Source: Sphaerulina vaccinii (lineage: Eukaryota > Ascomycota > Dothideomycetes > Mycosphaerellales > Mycosphaerellaceae). From it: a stretch of 64,000 nt of DNA. Below are positions 33,904 to 44,467 of the stretch, one piece after another. Both the position numbers and the translations under genes were made by a program. The stretch covers positions 2,542,001 through 2,606,000 of the forward strand of contig JAKUDP010000003.1 of assembly GCA_022570795.1 (NCBI GenBank), in the 5' to 3' direction. Position 1 is the first letter of the stretch; each line of letters starts with the position of its first letter. The notes under the pieces were generated by a model. The model saw only the letters and a list, made by a program, of their open reading frames with translations, ran no database searches and was not told the DNA's origin.

Positions 33904-35480
33904 ATGGGCGTGAAGGAGATGTATGAGCTGGAACCGCCGTGCCAACGATCACGAAAGCATAGACTCGGACGAGCGATAATCGTCGTTTGCCAGAACGTGA
34001 TGCTCTGGGTGGCGTTCTACGTCGCTGCAAGCACGATATACATACTTATTGTCGGGGCTGTCACTCTTCAGAACATCCCCTCAGCGGTGATGTACTTGGT
34101 AGCAGTATGCCTCCGCCGGGTCCTCGTGAGTACATCGTAAGCTAATCGAGACTGCAGAGCATCTTGTCATTGCTCTACCTAGGACTACAGAATGTTGCAA
34201 CACATCTGCGAACGAACGCTCGAAGCATGATGCAACATGAGAGAGTCGATGGCTATCACTCGCTGGCGGCACATACCCTTCCGATACTTTTGACGATGTG
34301 GACTGTGGCCAGCGGTCTCTGCATCACGTTCACTGCAGCACGTCAGCCACTATGCAGCTCTACTGCTGCTTCCTCGATACTTGATCGAGGTAACACTTGC
34401 ATCATAAACAGAACGACGATCCTGGCCGGTCTTGTTGGGATGTAAGATATCGAGAACATAGATGCATCAGATATCAGACTAACGCTGGACAGAATCGCTT
34501 CTATCATGATATGTCTACTGCACCGCCGCGTAGACGGAGCACACCGATGTCATCTGTTCGGCGTAGTACCTGAGTCGAGGCTACTTCCCCTTTTTCTACC
34601 ACATAAGCGACGAACTCTGCGAGCAAAGCCATCCGAAATGTCTTTCAAATGCCGCTCCTCGGTCTCCATAGCCTCGCAAGTGGCAGCACCTCCGAGAAAA
34701 GACGGTGGTCTGGCATCAGCCAGCCTCGAGTCATTGGTGCCCACCAGACCACAAGGGCTCGGTATACAGACAAGCAGAGCTTCGGCACCTGCATCGCTGC
34801 TACAGCCCAGGCCCTCACTCTCCTCCATTCCTTCTCACGCCAGCCTGCCTCTGCCGTTCCCGCCGGCATCCCCACTACCACCACTACCCGCCTACCTTCC
34901 AGCTGCGATTCGAGCGACGAGCGCCATGCACAAGGCTATATACACACCCATATCCTGCTCACGACCTATACCCACCAGCAGTAACGATTCTCTGCGCAGG
35001 CTTCAGCCTCCCGCACCCGTATTATCTCGAGAGAATCTCGCAGAACTTGCAACACGACCGGCCTCAGCGTCCAGTACCTACAGCCGCGACACAACCGGAG
35101 GAGACTCAGAGGTCATCCCGAGAATGGATTCCCGACCATCTCTCACATCTAGTTCCAGCTCCAGCAGTGTAACGACTATCAACAGCATAGTCACTATTAA
35201 GCGCAGTCCATTACACATGATGACGCTACCCGAAGGCTCACCGGAAGAACACACTTCGAAGATGGGCGACACGTCGAGTGAAAGCAGTCGAGGTAGATCT
35301 CGCTCGCTTGGCAGCAGCGTTGGGAGTGTCGAGCCGCTGCGCATCAGGAAGTCGTCTATGCCCAACCAGCTAGAAGAGAAACTGCGCAGATACGCGGAGA
35401 GTCAGAGCAGGATACGGGAGATGGGTTACAAGCCTTTGATGCAGGATACTACGGTTCCTGAAAGATTTCGATTCGAATGA
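33904..35480 (+). CDS. Membrane protein with long Ser/Pro-rich tail
   Basis: Three exons, 33904-34104, 34158-34441 and 34493-35480, give 490 aa. The first intron is taken as 53 nt with donor GTATGC, which keeps one continuous helix (AVMYLVA/SILSLLYLGL). A 32-nt alternative inside it is less likely. Four hydrophobic segments lie in the first 180 residues: RAIIVVCQNVMLWVAFYVAAS, VMYLVASILSLLYLG, TLPILLTMWTVASGLCITF and ILAGLVGIIASIMICLL. After that comes a 300-residue cytosolic tail of Ser/Pro/Arg, with no fold expected, containing a run of serines (SLTSSSSSSSVTT) and a basic end (LEEKLRRYAESQSRIREMGYKP). I do not recognise the family. The tail's RS/SP pairs suggest phosphorylation, which is inference. 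Confidence 0.65.
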
Positions 35481-35823
35481 TAGCACATTTTCTCATCGGA
35501 ACGGCCTCCGGATACTTCGATTTCGGCAGTCAGGTACAGTTTGCCAGGGACCCCTCCAGCACGGCGACTTAGGAGAAGGTGGGGTCGGGATAGGTCAACA
35601 ATAGTCCACCGGTCTCGCTACACATCTCATGTGAGATAACGATGATCTTGTTGGCCTTATGTATACAGTCTTTCACACGAACAGTCAACTTATGATACCC
35701 ACGAACTTCCTTTCTTCTCAACGCCGAAATTCTATGGGACTTGTCAGCATCGAAGCCAGCCACGCGATATATCAAGGACCATTTCATCAACAGCTTATGA
35801 GTAGGCGATTAGTCTGAGCAGTC
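35481..35823. other. Short intergenic stretch, nothing seen
   Basis: About 340 bp between two plus-strand genes. One short minus-strand frame (35569-35790) has no supporting features. Confidence 0.5.
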
Positions 35824-36285
35824 ATGACTTCAGCACAACAGAATTCCACTAATACCGTCATTGGACATCTCGAGCGTAGAGCCCGCAACCAAGTCCAAGC
35901 CGTCAACACTCGCAACTACGACCTTCTTCTCTCTACTGTTTTACCTCAATGGCTCGGCACAATTCGCATTCGCTCTTCAAGCTCCCACTCCAAACAAGTG
36001 CCCATCGAGCAGGTCGTACACCATCTCAGTCAGATATTTCTGGAACATCCCAACTATCAGATCAAGGTCTTGACCGCAGATACAACGATAGATGAGAGAA
36101 GAGGCCGAGCTCGGGTCTTCTTGACGAGTGAGATTACTGGTTTCCCGGTGGGGATCGTCAAGGAGAGTGCTGGGATTTTGGGTCAGATGGGAAGGGGAAG
36201 GAGTGGTTGGCTGTTGGATATGAGTGTCTACCTGGGCCTGGAAAGTTGTCGAGTCTTGTACATTGATCACTCGTCGCCATTGTAA
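35824..36285 (+). CDS. Small NTF2/SnoaL-like hypothetical protein
   Basis: Single frame of 153 aa. The pattern of an N-terminal helix pair with HLERRARNQVQAVNTRNYDLLLSTVLP, then PIEQVVHHLSQIFLEHPNYQIKV and alternating beta strands (RGRARVFLTSEITGFP, SGWLLDMSVYLGLESC), fits the cone-shaped NTF2-like fold of small fungal proteins. No catalytic residues can be named, and there is no signal peptide. The gene converges with the small membrane protein at 36345, about 60 bp apart. The fold call is by pattern only. Confidence 0.55.
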   Translation: MTSAQQNSTNTVIGHLERRARNQVQAVNTRNYDLLLSTVLPQWLGTIRIRSSSSHSKQVPIEQVVHHLSQIFLEHPNYQIKVLTADTTIDERRGRARVFLTSEITGFPVGIVKESAGILGQMGRGRSGWLLDMSVYLGLESCRVLYIDHSSPL

Positions 36286-36344
36286 TGTCAAGCGCCAAGT
36301 CTGATAACACTCAGCAATCGTTCCAAACAAGTACGATACTCATC

Positions 36345-36689
36345 TCAAGCATACCTCACACCACCCGCCTCAAGTCTCGAACTGATAAACGCCGCAATCG
36401 TCACAGCCAGTACCACCATAGTCAAGTCTTCCCTCGTAGCTAGAACCCAAATAATTGCGACTGTAAAGAGGCCAAAGTACGCCGTATAATCCGGTCGAGC
36501 TCGATGGCGTCGAAAAGCTTGCACTAACAGCGAATGTACGCTGATCAACAGTATGATGGAAATGATCTTGATGCTGAGTTGGTAGATAAAGTCGAATGTG
36601 CTGATCCAAGGTCCTGTACCCTCGGGTTCGTAGGGTGGTGGGATGAAGCTTAGGGCATCTTGAACTTGGTGGATGGGGTTGAGCGCCAT
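36345..36689 (-). CDS. Small membrane protein, two or three helices
   Basis: 114 aa from the ATG at 36689 (MALNPIHQVQDALSFIPPPYEPEG). The frame is open further up, but the extension is Ser/Thr-rich leader sequence. After a short cytosolic or lumenal start come hydrophobic segments at about 33-52 (IYQLSIKIISIILLISVHSLLV), 66-82 (YFGLFTVAIIWVLA) and 87-103 (LTMVVLAVTIAAFIS). A basic loop (RRHRARPD) lies between the first two. Length and topology suit a small membrane subunit of an organelle or the ER. I do not recognise the family. Confidence 0.6.
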   Translation of the reverse strand: MALNPIHQVQDALSFIPPPYEPEGTGPWISTFDFIYQLSIKIISIILLISVHSLLVQAFRRHRARPDYTAYFGLFTVAIIWVLATREDLTMVVLAVTIAAFISSRLEAGGVRYA

Positions 36690-37039
36690 TGTTGATGAGT
36701 TGATAGCATAGTGAGTCTGGGTTAGTGATGAAGTTGTGCTGCCGAAAATTGAGATGTGAAGTGGAAGGGTGAAGGATGCAGTGGAGTGGAGTCGCGCCAA
36801 GAATTTGAAATTTGCATGTGAAGCCGTTGGAGCCGTGAGCTATGACAGTGTTGCCGCCATTGAGTACTCTGAGGCGCACCATTGATCGCTATTGCGAACA
36901 GCGAAGGCCCTTCCGTCAAATTACAGAAGAAAGAAGTGTCCATTACTCTCTGAGCGGGAATGCGTCCCGAAACCTGACTGCTGTTTCGCGCTTTGCCTCG
37001 TGTCAAGAATCGAAGCTGTCCACCAATCCTGCACATCGC
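36690..37039. other. Intergenic stretch, nothing seen
   Basis: About 350 bp between two minus-strand genes. Overlapping frames on both strands are short and incoherent. Confidence 0.5.
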
Positions 37040-37642
37040 TCAGAGCCTACCGTCCTGAGCTGTCCCGTTCGTAATACTGTATGGATGCCCGTCGTGTGCT
37101 GTGACTAGCCGGAATGGGACACCTAGACAGCTGATGGCTTTGAGGGAGTACACCAGACGACCCTGCCGCGGGTATCGAGGTATCCATAGCTCGAACAAGA
37201 TCTGGTGACTCTCGTAGCCACTGCTCCTGATAAGCTCGGCGACCTCCAGCAGAAAGTGCAGGTTGTGGCACCAAAATCGGTCCCAGGCGAAAGGACCAAC
37301 ACCAAATCTGATCGTCAGGCATCTTGTGGCCTGGTGACGGTTTCGAGGCTGTGAGTTCAACCACCTCTTGATATACACCGTGAACCTTTTGATTGTATTC
37401 TCTTGTGTCCAGCTAACGTGATTCCAAGCCTCGTGGCCGACGTGGTAGACAAAGCTGTTGATATTGCGGTAGAGTAGCACAGTCTCCTTACGAATCTGCT
37501 TGCTGACTCGAGTGATGGCGGAGATCTTGGTGCCCTCCTCTGACTCCATGTTGAGGCAAATGTCGTTCGGCGAGCTTAGCACTAACTCGTATATCTTGTT
37601 GCGCAGCTCGGCGGAGAGCTTGTTGAATGGTGATTCGTCCAT
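37040..37642 (-). CDS. 2EXR/F-box-like hypothetical protein, tandem copy 1
   Basis: 200 aa, single exon. It opens with FNKLSAELRNKIYELVL (residues 6-22), the LSAELRNKIYE motif of the ascomycete 2EXR/F-box-like family. Next come ITRVSKQIRKETVLLYRNINSFVYHVG, a stretch seen throughout the family, and a C-terminal part with WLNSQPRNRHQATRCLTIRF and LLEVAELIRSSGYESHQI. The neighbour at 37862-38560 shares the same order (WLASIPVDHHQAIRELRLRGYP, MVGMLEAAGYRRSQI), so the two are tandem paralogues about 220 bp apart. Their biochemical role is unknown. Such proteins may act as ubiquitin-ligase adaptors if the N-terminus is a true F-box, which is not shown here. Confidence 0.7.
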   Translation of the reverse strand: MDESPFNKLSAELRNKIYELVLSSPNDICLNMESEEGTKISAITRVSKQIRKETVLLYRNINSFVYHVGHEAWNHVSWTQENTIKRFTVYIKRWLNSQPRNRHQATRCLTIRFGVGPFAWDRFWCHNLHFLLEVAELIRSSGYESHQILFELWIPRYPRQGRLVYSLKAISCLGVPFRLVTAHDGHPYSITNGTAQDGRL

Positions 37643-37861
37643 ATTGATTGACTCGTGCCTTTGGCGAGGCGTGATTGAGAGTTGCAGCAGTCGTGATGGT
37701 TGCTAGAGAAAGGCGAAGTTCGGTAAGAAGACCAATTTTGTGTGGTAGGTGTTTGCTGCCTGCGGATAGTGCCGCAGGCAATGTGAAGCAGGTACTCAAC
37801 TCGCGTGACTTACGCGTCACAGCACGACGAACAACTTTCTAGCCAGTGTATTTCGCGCCTC

Positions 37862-38560
37862 TCAGGAGGCCCTCGCCTTTCGGCGGGCCTCAGTGTTATC
37901 ATCGGGCTCGTACGTGAATCTCGAGCGTAGCCCAACGCCTGAAGTGATAGCTTCCATCTTCTTCAAGAACGTGCCATCTCGGTCGGAACGGTCGCAAATG
38001 TCGCAGCAAAATGCTGGTCGTTCAAAGCACATGTCCAAGCAAATCTGTGATCTTCGATAACCGGCTGCTTCCAGCATCCCAACCATTTCCAACATATCAT
38101 CCTGTCGGTCGCGCCATATACCCTTCCATTCCCAAGGTTCGACCAGTGGGTATCCCCTTAACCGGAGTTCTCTTATAGCCTGATGATGGTCAACTGGTAT
38201 CGACGCGAGCCAAGTTTTCAGCATCAAGGTTCGCTTTGCAGTAATCTTATTACGGGGATCGTGGTGTTTCGGCCAAAACGAGGCCAGTCCAAGGGAGAAG
38301 ACGAAGTCGTTGTTGCTGTAATACAGTCCGATCGTCTCCTGACCAATCTTTTCGCAAACTTGAGTTATGGGCGGTGGCTCCATAATTTTGCGGATCCTGA
38401 TAGGCCTATCTGATGTGACGACGTACTCCCAAATCATGTTGCGGATCTCCGCAGGAAGTCTTTGCAATGTCGACTGATTCATTTTGGTGTCAGACTCGGA
38501 AGCAGAGGAGAGAACCTCGTAGATGTTCTTGTGTCTGTGTCCCGCGTCTGGAGAAGGCAT
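37862..38560 (-). CDS. 2EXR/F-box-like hypothetical protein, tandem copy 2
   Basis: 232 aa from ATG at 38560. A start at the methionine of MNQSTLQRLPAEIRN (38482, giving 206 aa) is equally possible. The motif LQRLPAEIRNMIWEYVV marks the same family as its tandem neighbour. ITQVCEKIGQETIGLYYSNNDFVFSLG matches that copy's central block. A short cysteine cluster (CFERPAFCCDICDRSD) near residue 190 is not present in the neighbour and could bind a metal. There is no signal peptide or membrane helix. A recent local duplication followed by divergence is the simplest reading. Confidence 0.7.
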   Translation of the reverse strand: MPSPDAGHRHKNIYEVLSSASESDTKMNQSTLQRLPAEIRNMIWEYVVTSDRPIRIRKIMEPPPITQVCEKIGQETIGLYYSNNDFVFSLGLASFWPKHHDPRNKITAKRTLMLKTWLASIPVDHHQAIRELRLRGYPLVEPWEWKGIWRDRQDDMLEMVGMLEAAGYRRSQICLDMCFERPAFCCDICDRSDRDGTFLKKMEAITSGVGLRSRFTYEPDDNTEARRKARAS

Positions 38561-38941
38561 GTCTGGTTTGTTGGGCTGTTCTGTGTGACAGTGGCAGCTG
38601 TGGTTTTTTCGTGGCTTGTATGTGTATTGTTCTTGTTGCGAGAGTTGATCTATCAGGGAAAGGTTTTAATTCCAGCTGTGCCAAGGATGCCAGTGACTTA
38701 ATGCGTAAGGTTCACCAGTACCGTGGCTTCGTGGCTTCGCTTGACCAAAGAGCTAGTCGTGACTGGCCAGCATAGAATTGTATCTGCTAAAGACGGTAGC
38801 CTTTGTTAGTAGGCCTCTCTCTCAGCTCATCAACACCAGAGCGTAGGTAGCTGGTGAAGTCTTGGCTATGCACCGGACGGACGCGATCAGCTTGATCATC
38901 ATGGTCGTTTGCTCATTGAGGCATCTATCATATATTTCAGC
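38561..38941. other. Intergenic stretch, nothing seen
   Basis: About 380 bp between minus-strand genes, with short incoherent open frames on both strands only. It contains the promoter of the 2EXR-like gene and the 3' UTR of the MFS gene. Confidence 0.5.
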
Positions 38942-40697
38942 TTATACACGTTGCTCGATCTGCACGGAGCTCTCATATTCCTTGTTGTTGTACTCCTTGC
39001 GTGCGGCAGCCTCGGCCAGTCGTTCGACTTCTGGGTCTGGCCGCTTGCGTGAAGCCTTCACGATGGAAGCGATCGAATCGTGATCCCTGAACAGCTGGTT
39101 CATCTGCTCCAGACTACGGCCCATGGTCTCCGGGTAGATGAAGTAGACCAAAGCTGGAATACATGCTCCCAGGATGGCGTACAGGATGTAGTACTTGTAC
39201 CCGATGCTTTCGATCGCGACAGGAGTGATCATAAGGACCGCGAAGTTCCATAGCCTACAACGACACGATTAGCAGATGTCTCTAAGGATCACCATTGATA
39301 TTACAGCACTTACCAGTGATTTGCGGTCGAGAAGGATGTCATGGGCATTCGTAGACGCGTCGGGGCGACTTCAGTAACATAGAGATAGTTGCAGCCCAGG
39401 AATCCGATCGGCACGAAGAAGTTGAACTGTATTCGTTAGCATTGCCATATCGTCCTGTCTCATCGTGTGTTATGAGATGGGTTGTGCCCAGGAGAAACAT
39501 ACCATGAACACAAAAAACACAGATGCATACTGGGCAGGCTTGTTCGATGTAGGGAAGCTGTTGGTGATTGCCAGTGCCGTCATACATGCCGACATGCCAA
39601 AACCACTGAAGATGAAGAGCTTCCGGCGTCCGAAGCGATCGATTGTAAAGAAAGCCACAAACGAGCTCAAGAACTTCCATGTCAGGCAACCGCCAGAGAG
39701 GATGCGAGCGGTCTGCGCGTCCAGACCAAGGCCTTGCTGGAAGATCGTAGTGCTGTACGAGCTGATGAGGTTGCTGCCACACCATTGCTGGAAGAACTGA
39801 ATGAGCAGGCACAGCATGAAGCGGTAGAAGACCTTGTCCTCGCCCATCTTGAACAGGTCTCGCTTCCTGGCAGCATCCTTCGTAGCCTCGAGCGTGAGCT
39901 CGATGGCACCCATCTCGCTGGCAATCTCGAAGCTGTCGATCGGCTCGTCCCGTAACTTGGAGAGATTGTTCTGAGCCTCTGTCATCCTTCCAACCTTGGC
40001 CAACCATCGTGGAGACTCGGGCACCAGGTACACGGAGGCGATCAAGACCAGACTGACAATTGCGGGGATGACCAGAGGCATGCGCCATGAAAGGGTGCCA
40101 GTCTTGATTTGGAAGAAACCAAGATTGATCCAGGCCTGAAGGACGTATCCCACAGTGATGAAGAGACCATCAATGACCACGTGCTGGCCTCGATTCTTGG
40201 CCTTCGAACACTCCGATTGCCACACGGGTACTGTTGTGCTTAAAGCACCGACGCCGAGTCCAGTAATGAAACGGCCAACTGTGAATTGTGCGAGTCCAAA
40301 GCTGCTGCACTCCAGCACTTCGCCGATCAATGTTAACACTGCAGCAAGCAGAACCGTCTTTCGTCGTCCGAGGATGTCGCCGATTGATGCGCAAGCGAGA
40401 GCTCCAAAAAGTGCACCAAGAGTGCATGTAGCTACGATCGTTCCCTGTATGTAGTATATTAGCACTCCTTGGCTGTCCACTATATCGGTATGATGCTGAT
40501 CGCACCTGAATTGTGCTGTTTGTCGCTTTCTGTGCTCCAGTGGTGTGAATCGTATCGATTTCTGGAAACGTCTCAACCCAGCTGTTAATGGAAAGCAGGC
40601 CACCAATGCCAGACTGATTATAGCCAAAGAGTATGAAAGAAGGCAGTGCGATCAGACATGTCTGGATGAGTTCCAAGCGTTTCCCACTGAGAGGCAT
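38942..40697 (-). CDS. MFS sugar-porter family transporter
   Basis: Four exons on the minus strand, 40506-40697, 39503-40444, 39314-39426 and 38942-39254, give 519 aa. Joins at NSTIQ/GTIVATCTLG, FFVFM/FNFFVPIGF and TANHW/LWNFAVLM keep family sequence. The start MPLSGKRLELIQ has a CCAAGATGCC context. Sugar-porter marks are GYNQSGIGGLL in TM1, GDILGRRKTV, GRFITGLGVGALSTTVPVWQSE, PESPRWLAKVGR, QQWCGSNLISSYS in TM7, IDRFGRRKLFIF and PETMGRSLEQMNQLF at the end. Twelve helices are expected at the plasma membrane. The substrate (hexose, quinate, lactose-like or other) is not predictable. It is not closely similar to the MFS gene at 11.5-13.7 kb. Confidence 0.92.
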
Positions 40698-42049
40698 CTT
40701 GGCGGCTGTCGGTCGAACGTCGCGTGGGAAATGGCCAAGAAGACAAGACTTTGTCGAGAGCTTCGCCAAAGGTTGGCGCAGGATAAGCTGAATATATACC
40801 CAACCCATTCGCTCTCGCGGCGCCGGTCAGTGGAGTGGCCATGTGCGCGCTCATGCCAGACTCGCACGCCGCAATACTCGATCAGGACTGACGCAGTGGA
40901 CCTCGTCTGCTATCCACTGTTGACCCGTGGGGACGCGATTGCAATCCAAGTGGAGACGTTGAAGCATGGAGCATTTTTGATACTGCTGCACCAATAGCGC
41001 CTCAACTTCCGTTTTGTTTTCGTGGGTTTCTCCAACCGTCCCCAGTGCATTGGTCGCAGAGAGCGCTTCTGTTCTCGTGTAAGAATGGAGGCCCCGTGTT
41101 TCGTGACGCAGCTCTCTTCTCAGACGCCGACTTGGAGACCTCCAGATTGATAATTCTTCATCTCGAGCAAACGGCAAGTGGATACTGCAGAAAGCAGCAG
41201 ATGGCCTTGCCCACATTGGTAGATCCTGCAGTGCTTTCCGAGCAGAGACCGAGCGCGGAGCGGTCATAAGAATTGTCTCATGTTCCAAGCACTGATAGCA
41301 CAATCAATGCGCTCGCCGCATGATTCTTCAGCTTTTCCAATGTCTCCAGTCGGCTTTCGGGGTCCTGGAAAGAATGCGGATGCCGTTCAATGCCGGACGG
41401 CGCGGTAGCGGACAAGACGACCAGTGGACCTGAGCCTGAACTCAGCCTGAAGGCTCGAAAGCGATGTGACGCTGGGAGGAGTGAGTACAACACGACGTCG
41501 CCTATATCAATAGTCAACAGGCTCTCTCTCGCCCTCCTCAACCGACTTGGCAGGTTGCCGTTTCTCCAGGCCAGATCGGCTGTGCCACTCGCGAGCACAA
41601 AAAAGAAGTCCACTCTTGAAGGAGCTCGTGGTGTCACGCGAGCATATGCCCATAGCCATAGGAGACTCTTCTTCAATCCTTGTGCCGACAGCTGACGTTG
41701 TTGTCGACGAGACGAACTGCTCAGAACGGAGGAAGAAAGGAAGCTGACTCTAGGCTTGGCTTCACAAGCTTTACGGCAGTTCCCTTGCTATGGACTGCCA
41801 TACATCTCTACCGACTATCACTATGCTACAGGACGCAGGATATATGCCATATTCGCGGCCGACGCTGCTGCCAGCAATGCTGCCAATACCGCAGCAAAGC
41901 AGGTGAGCTCAGAAGTGATCGACACGGCCGGCCAAGCGTCATTGGGCGATGGCGCAATAGCTATACCTTGATGGCTCAGAAACAACATTGTTGGTCTGCT
42001 ATCTTTCACAGACATCACACTCGAGCATACAGTATACCAGCAGGAAACA
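40698..42049. other. Divergent intergenic stretch, no supported gene
   Basis: About 1.35 kb between the divergent MFS and nitroreductase genes. Open frames of 70-150 codons on both strands overlap each other and have no domain or splice support. A GCTGCTGCC-type run near 41.87 kb is of low complexity. Confidence 0.45.
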
Positions 42050-42679
42050 ATGGCAGCCTCAACACAGTCCCTCTTCGCCGCAGCAGAGACCCGCATCTCA
42101 TGCTACGAACTCTCAAAAGAGTCCCCAATCCCAGACTCCCGAATCCAAGAAATCGTCGAAACAGCAATCAAACACGCCCCATCATCCTTCAACGTCCAAA
42201 GCGCAAGAGCTGTAGTCCTGTTGAAAGCCGAACATGACACTCTCTGGTCCATAGCAGACCGAGTAGCCAAAGCCGTCCATCCGGAGACATATGACAAAAT
42301 GCTTGGGAAGATGATCTCCGGGTTCAGCGCAGCATATGGTACGGTTCTGTGGTTCGAAGATCAGGCAGCTTTGGATGGGTTAGCGGCGAAGAATCCTCTA
42401 TTTGGGAGTCTGGTGCCTGGGTGGGGTGAGACGAGCAATGGAATGCATCAGTTCATTGCTTGGACAGCTTTGGAGTTGGAAGGGCTGGGATGTAACTTGC
42501 AGCACTTCAATTTCATACCCGAATTTGAAAAGGAGATTCGGGAGAAGTGGGGTCTGCCTGAGACGTGGAAGTTGAAGGCACAGCTTGTGTTTGGCAAGCC
42601 TGTGAATGGTTTGGTCAGGAGGAGGGAGAGGACATATCTTCCTCTCGAAGACAGAGTGAAAGTGTTCGGGTCTTCCTAG
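42050..42679 (+). CDS. Nitroreductase family protein, Hbn1/Frm2-like
   Basis: Single exon, 209 aa. The start reads R-x-S-C-Y-x-L (TRISCYELSKESPIPDSRI). IKHAPSSFNVQSARAVVLL (about 40-58) is the FMN-phosphate-binding SSFNxQ box of fungal nitroreductases. FEDQAALDGL and SNGMHQFIAWTALELEGLGCNLQHFN (about 127-152) form the dimer helix and second FMN contact. LKAQLVFGKP near the end is the last strand. Yeast Frm2 and Hbn1 reduce nitro-compounds with NADH and influence lipid signalling and oxidative stress. The fold and motifs are clear; the in vivo substrate is unknown. The protein is cytosolic. Confidence 0.9.
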   Translation: MAASTQSLFAAAETRISCYELSKESPIPDSRIQEIVETAIKHAPSSFNVQSARAVVLLKAEHDTLWSIADRVAKAVHPETYDKMLGKMISGFSAAYGTVLWFEDQAALDGLAAKNPLFGSLVPGWGETSNGMHQFIAWTALELEGLGCNLQHFNFIPEFEKEIREKWGLPETWKLKAQLVFGKPVNGLVRRRERTYLPLEDRVKVFGSS

Positions 42680-42900
42680 GTGGCGCAAATCGAGTGCAGT
42701 CCATACAGCAAGTAAAGTGTGATGCTGAGACGGCCTGTAGGTTTAAACACTCAACATTATCGAAGCAGCTAGGATGTACTGTATGCTGTGCTCAACGCCA
42801 ACCCAATGCTATCATGAATCATCTCTCCCAGGTCGTCAACTTCTCTTTGTCTCCACCCAGCCCACCTCTCATCTCCTGCCGAGTCTGATGAGAAAGCCAT

Positions 42901-43409
42901 CTATGGGAGGCGCTGAGGAGTGTAGCTCTGGTCTGGCTTGACAATCTGGCCATTCTTAATCTGGCTATCCTTGTAGGCAGGGTAGATGATTCTGAGAGTG
43001 TACCTGTTAGCTAGACATTCTGTGAAATGGTAATACTGTGGTAAACTCACTGCCCACTCCTCACAACACTCAGCGTCTGAAACTCTTGTCCCGCTCCGAA
43101 CTGGTTCGACCAAGTGCTACCGATCTTGAAACCTCCGCAAGGAACAGAGTTGTAAGAAGCATGAGCAGCTGGGTTGCCAGTGACTTGGTAGTTGCAAGCG
43201 GTAGCAGCTTGGCCGTTGTTGGTATTGACTCCAAAGCTGTAGTTGCAGGACTTGGCATCTGCTGTGCAGGTACGCTTGAAGTTCTGGATGGTCCAGGTTG
43301 TGCCTGCGGCGGCCATCATGCTGACACCGGATGCTGGCTCGGGGACTGGAGTCGCGAGAGAAGTGCTGGCTGCGGCCAAGAAGGCGAGGACGGTGGTGGT
43401 GAACTGCAT
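42901..43409 (-). CDS. Small secreted cysteine protein, candidate effector
   Basis: Two exons, 43051-43409 and 42901-43003, give 153 aa. The 47-nt intron (GTGAGT...TAACAG) joins VRSGQ to YTLRIIYP. The N-terminus MQFTTTVLAFLAAASTSLATPVPEP is a signal peptide with likely cleavage after ALA-like residues near 19-20. The mature part has four cysteines (CTADAKSC, then TACNYQV, then SVPCGGF), consistent with two disulphides, and is rich in Asn, Gln, Ser and Thr. There is no enzyme motif, transmembrane helix or GPI tail. Secreted to the outside or cell wall. Small secreted cysteine proteins include plant-pathogen effectors, but a wall or hydrophobin-like role is not excluded. It is the last gene before the retrotransposon, about 820 bp away. 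Confidence 0.75.
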
Positions 43410-44230
43410 TCTGATGGTCTGATGGAGGTCTTGAGGATGATCGAGTCTTTGGATTATGTTGCTGAGTATGGTACTGGGAAGGTTTCTGATGGTGGTAGAT
43501 GATGTGGATGATGAAAGAGAAGGTGAAAGGTATGAGATGGCTCCTTATATCTGCCATCATCTCCTGCCTTCCCAGACCGACTTCTGACTCTGGCAGTCAC
43601 GAACACACTATGCCTACTTCCGCATCTCGAGCATAGAATACGAGCTATCGGTCTCTGGTACGGATGCAAATGTGAAGCCGGTAGCATAGAGTTCAACGCA
43701 AGACTCCAATTTTGGACTTCAGTATAGCAAGTTCAATGTCCATCACGACGTACCTCTTTGTCAAGCGGTCTCGACATAGCAATGACCTTCAGCCATAGCA
43801 CTGGTGCTCGTATTCTTCCAAGGCAAGCGTGACCGTGTGACCCACGGCAGCTCCATACACTTTCGTTCATTTGCTAGGCGCAGATTCTTTGTCTTGATGG
43901 GAGATCTGCCGGCAGCTCGTCTTGTCTTACTTGCGCCTTCGATATTGATGGTTTGCGTGCGATGTTTATCGGGCGGTGAAGTCGGACGAGAGGCCAGACT
44001 TTGGTATGAACCTATTTTTAGACACAGTAGCAAAGAACTTCTTCGTTCCACCAAACTGCCACACGACTAAACATACACACACTTCGGCCACTCCGCACTG
44101 GTTTACATTCGTGTCGAGGGTAATGGCTCATTCTGATGAAACATGGAAGACACCTGGAAGGCTGGAAGCATAACGAACATGGTCTGACTTTGATTCTCAT
44201 GGATATACGGAGAAACTCTCATACTGTAAC
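43410..44230. other. Intergenic stretch up to the retrotransposon
   Basis: About 820 bp between the secreted-protein gene and the transposon target duplication. Short frames near 43.7-44.2 kb lack support. Base composition is still like the genes, with no visible RIP-type bias. Confidence 0.45.
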
Positions 44231-44235
44231 AGAAC
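44231..44235. repeat. Target-site duplication, left (AGAAC)
   Basis: AGAAC precedes the left LTR directly and recurs at 50179-50183 directly after the right LTR. Five bp is the usual Copia/Gypsy integration footprint. Confidence 0.9.
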
Positions 44236-44458
44236 TGATGCGAGGCAGTCGGTTACGTAATCACTTGGCAATTTCATGAATATTGGAATATATAGATCAG
44301 ATCGTGTAGGAGTTAACAACTGATAGTTCTAAGCAATCTATAGTGCATTCTATATACTAAATTGCTCGCCAAGATCTAAGAAATCTCTATACAAGCCTAG
44401 AGGGCTAGTTTCTCGTATTCTTAGCTTATATTCGGTGTTTTCGGCTATCTGCGCAACA
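44236..44458 (-). repeat. Left LTR (3' LTR of the element)
   Basis: A 223-bp terminal repeat, starting TGATGCGAGG and ending GCGCAACA on the plus strand, hence TG...CA ends. It differs from the right LTR by 19 transitions and no transversions or gaps. Six of these have the mutated base here, all at repeat positions 112-223. Confidence 0.95.
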
Positions 44459-44467
44459 CACCCCTTT
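44459..44467 (-). other. Polypurine tract of the retrotransposon
   Basis: Directly inside the left LTR the minus strand reads AAAGGGGTG, a purine run placed where the plus-strand primer is expected. It supports the minus orientation. Confidence 0.75.

Noticed and set aside
40545..40997. 150-codon plus-strand frame
   Set aside because: Antisense to the first exon of the MFS gene and its promoter; no features.
41278..41676. 132-codon minus-strand frame between the MFS and nitroreductase genes
   Set aside because: Overlaps a plus-strand frame of equal size; no start context, domain or repeat.
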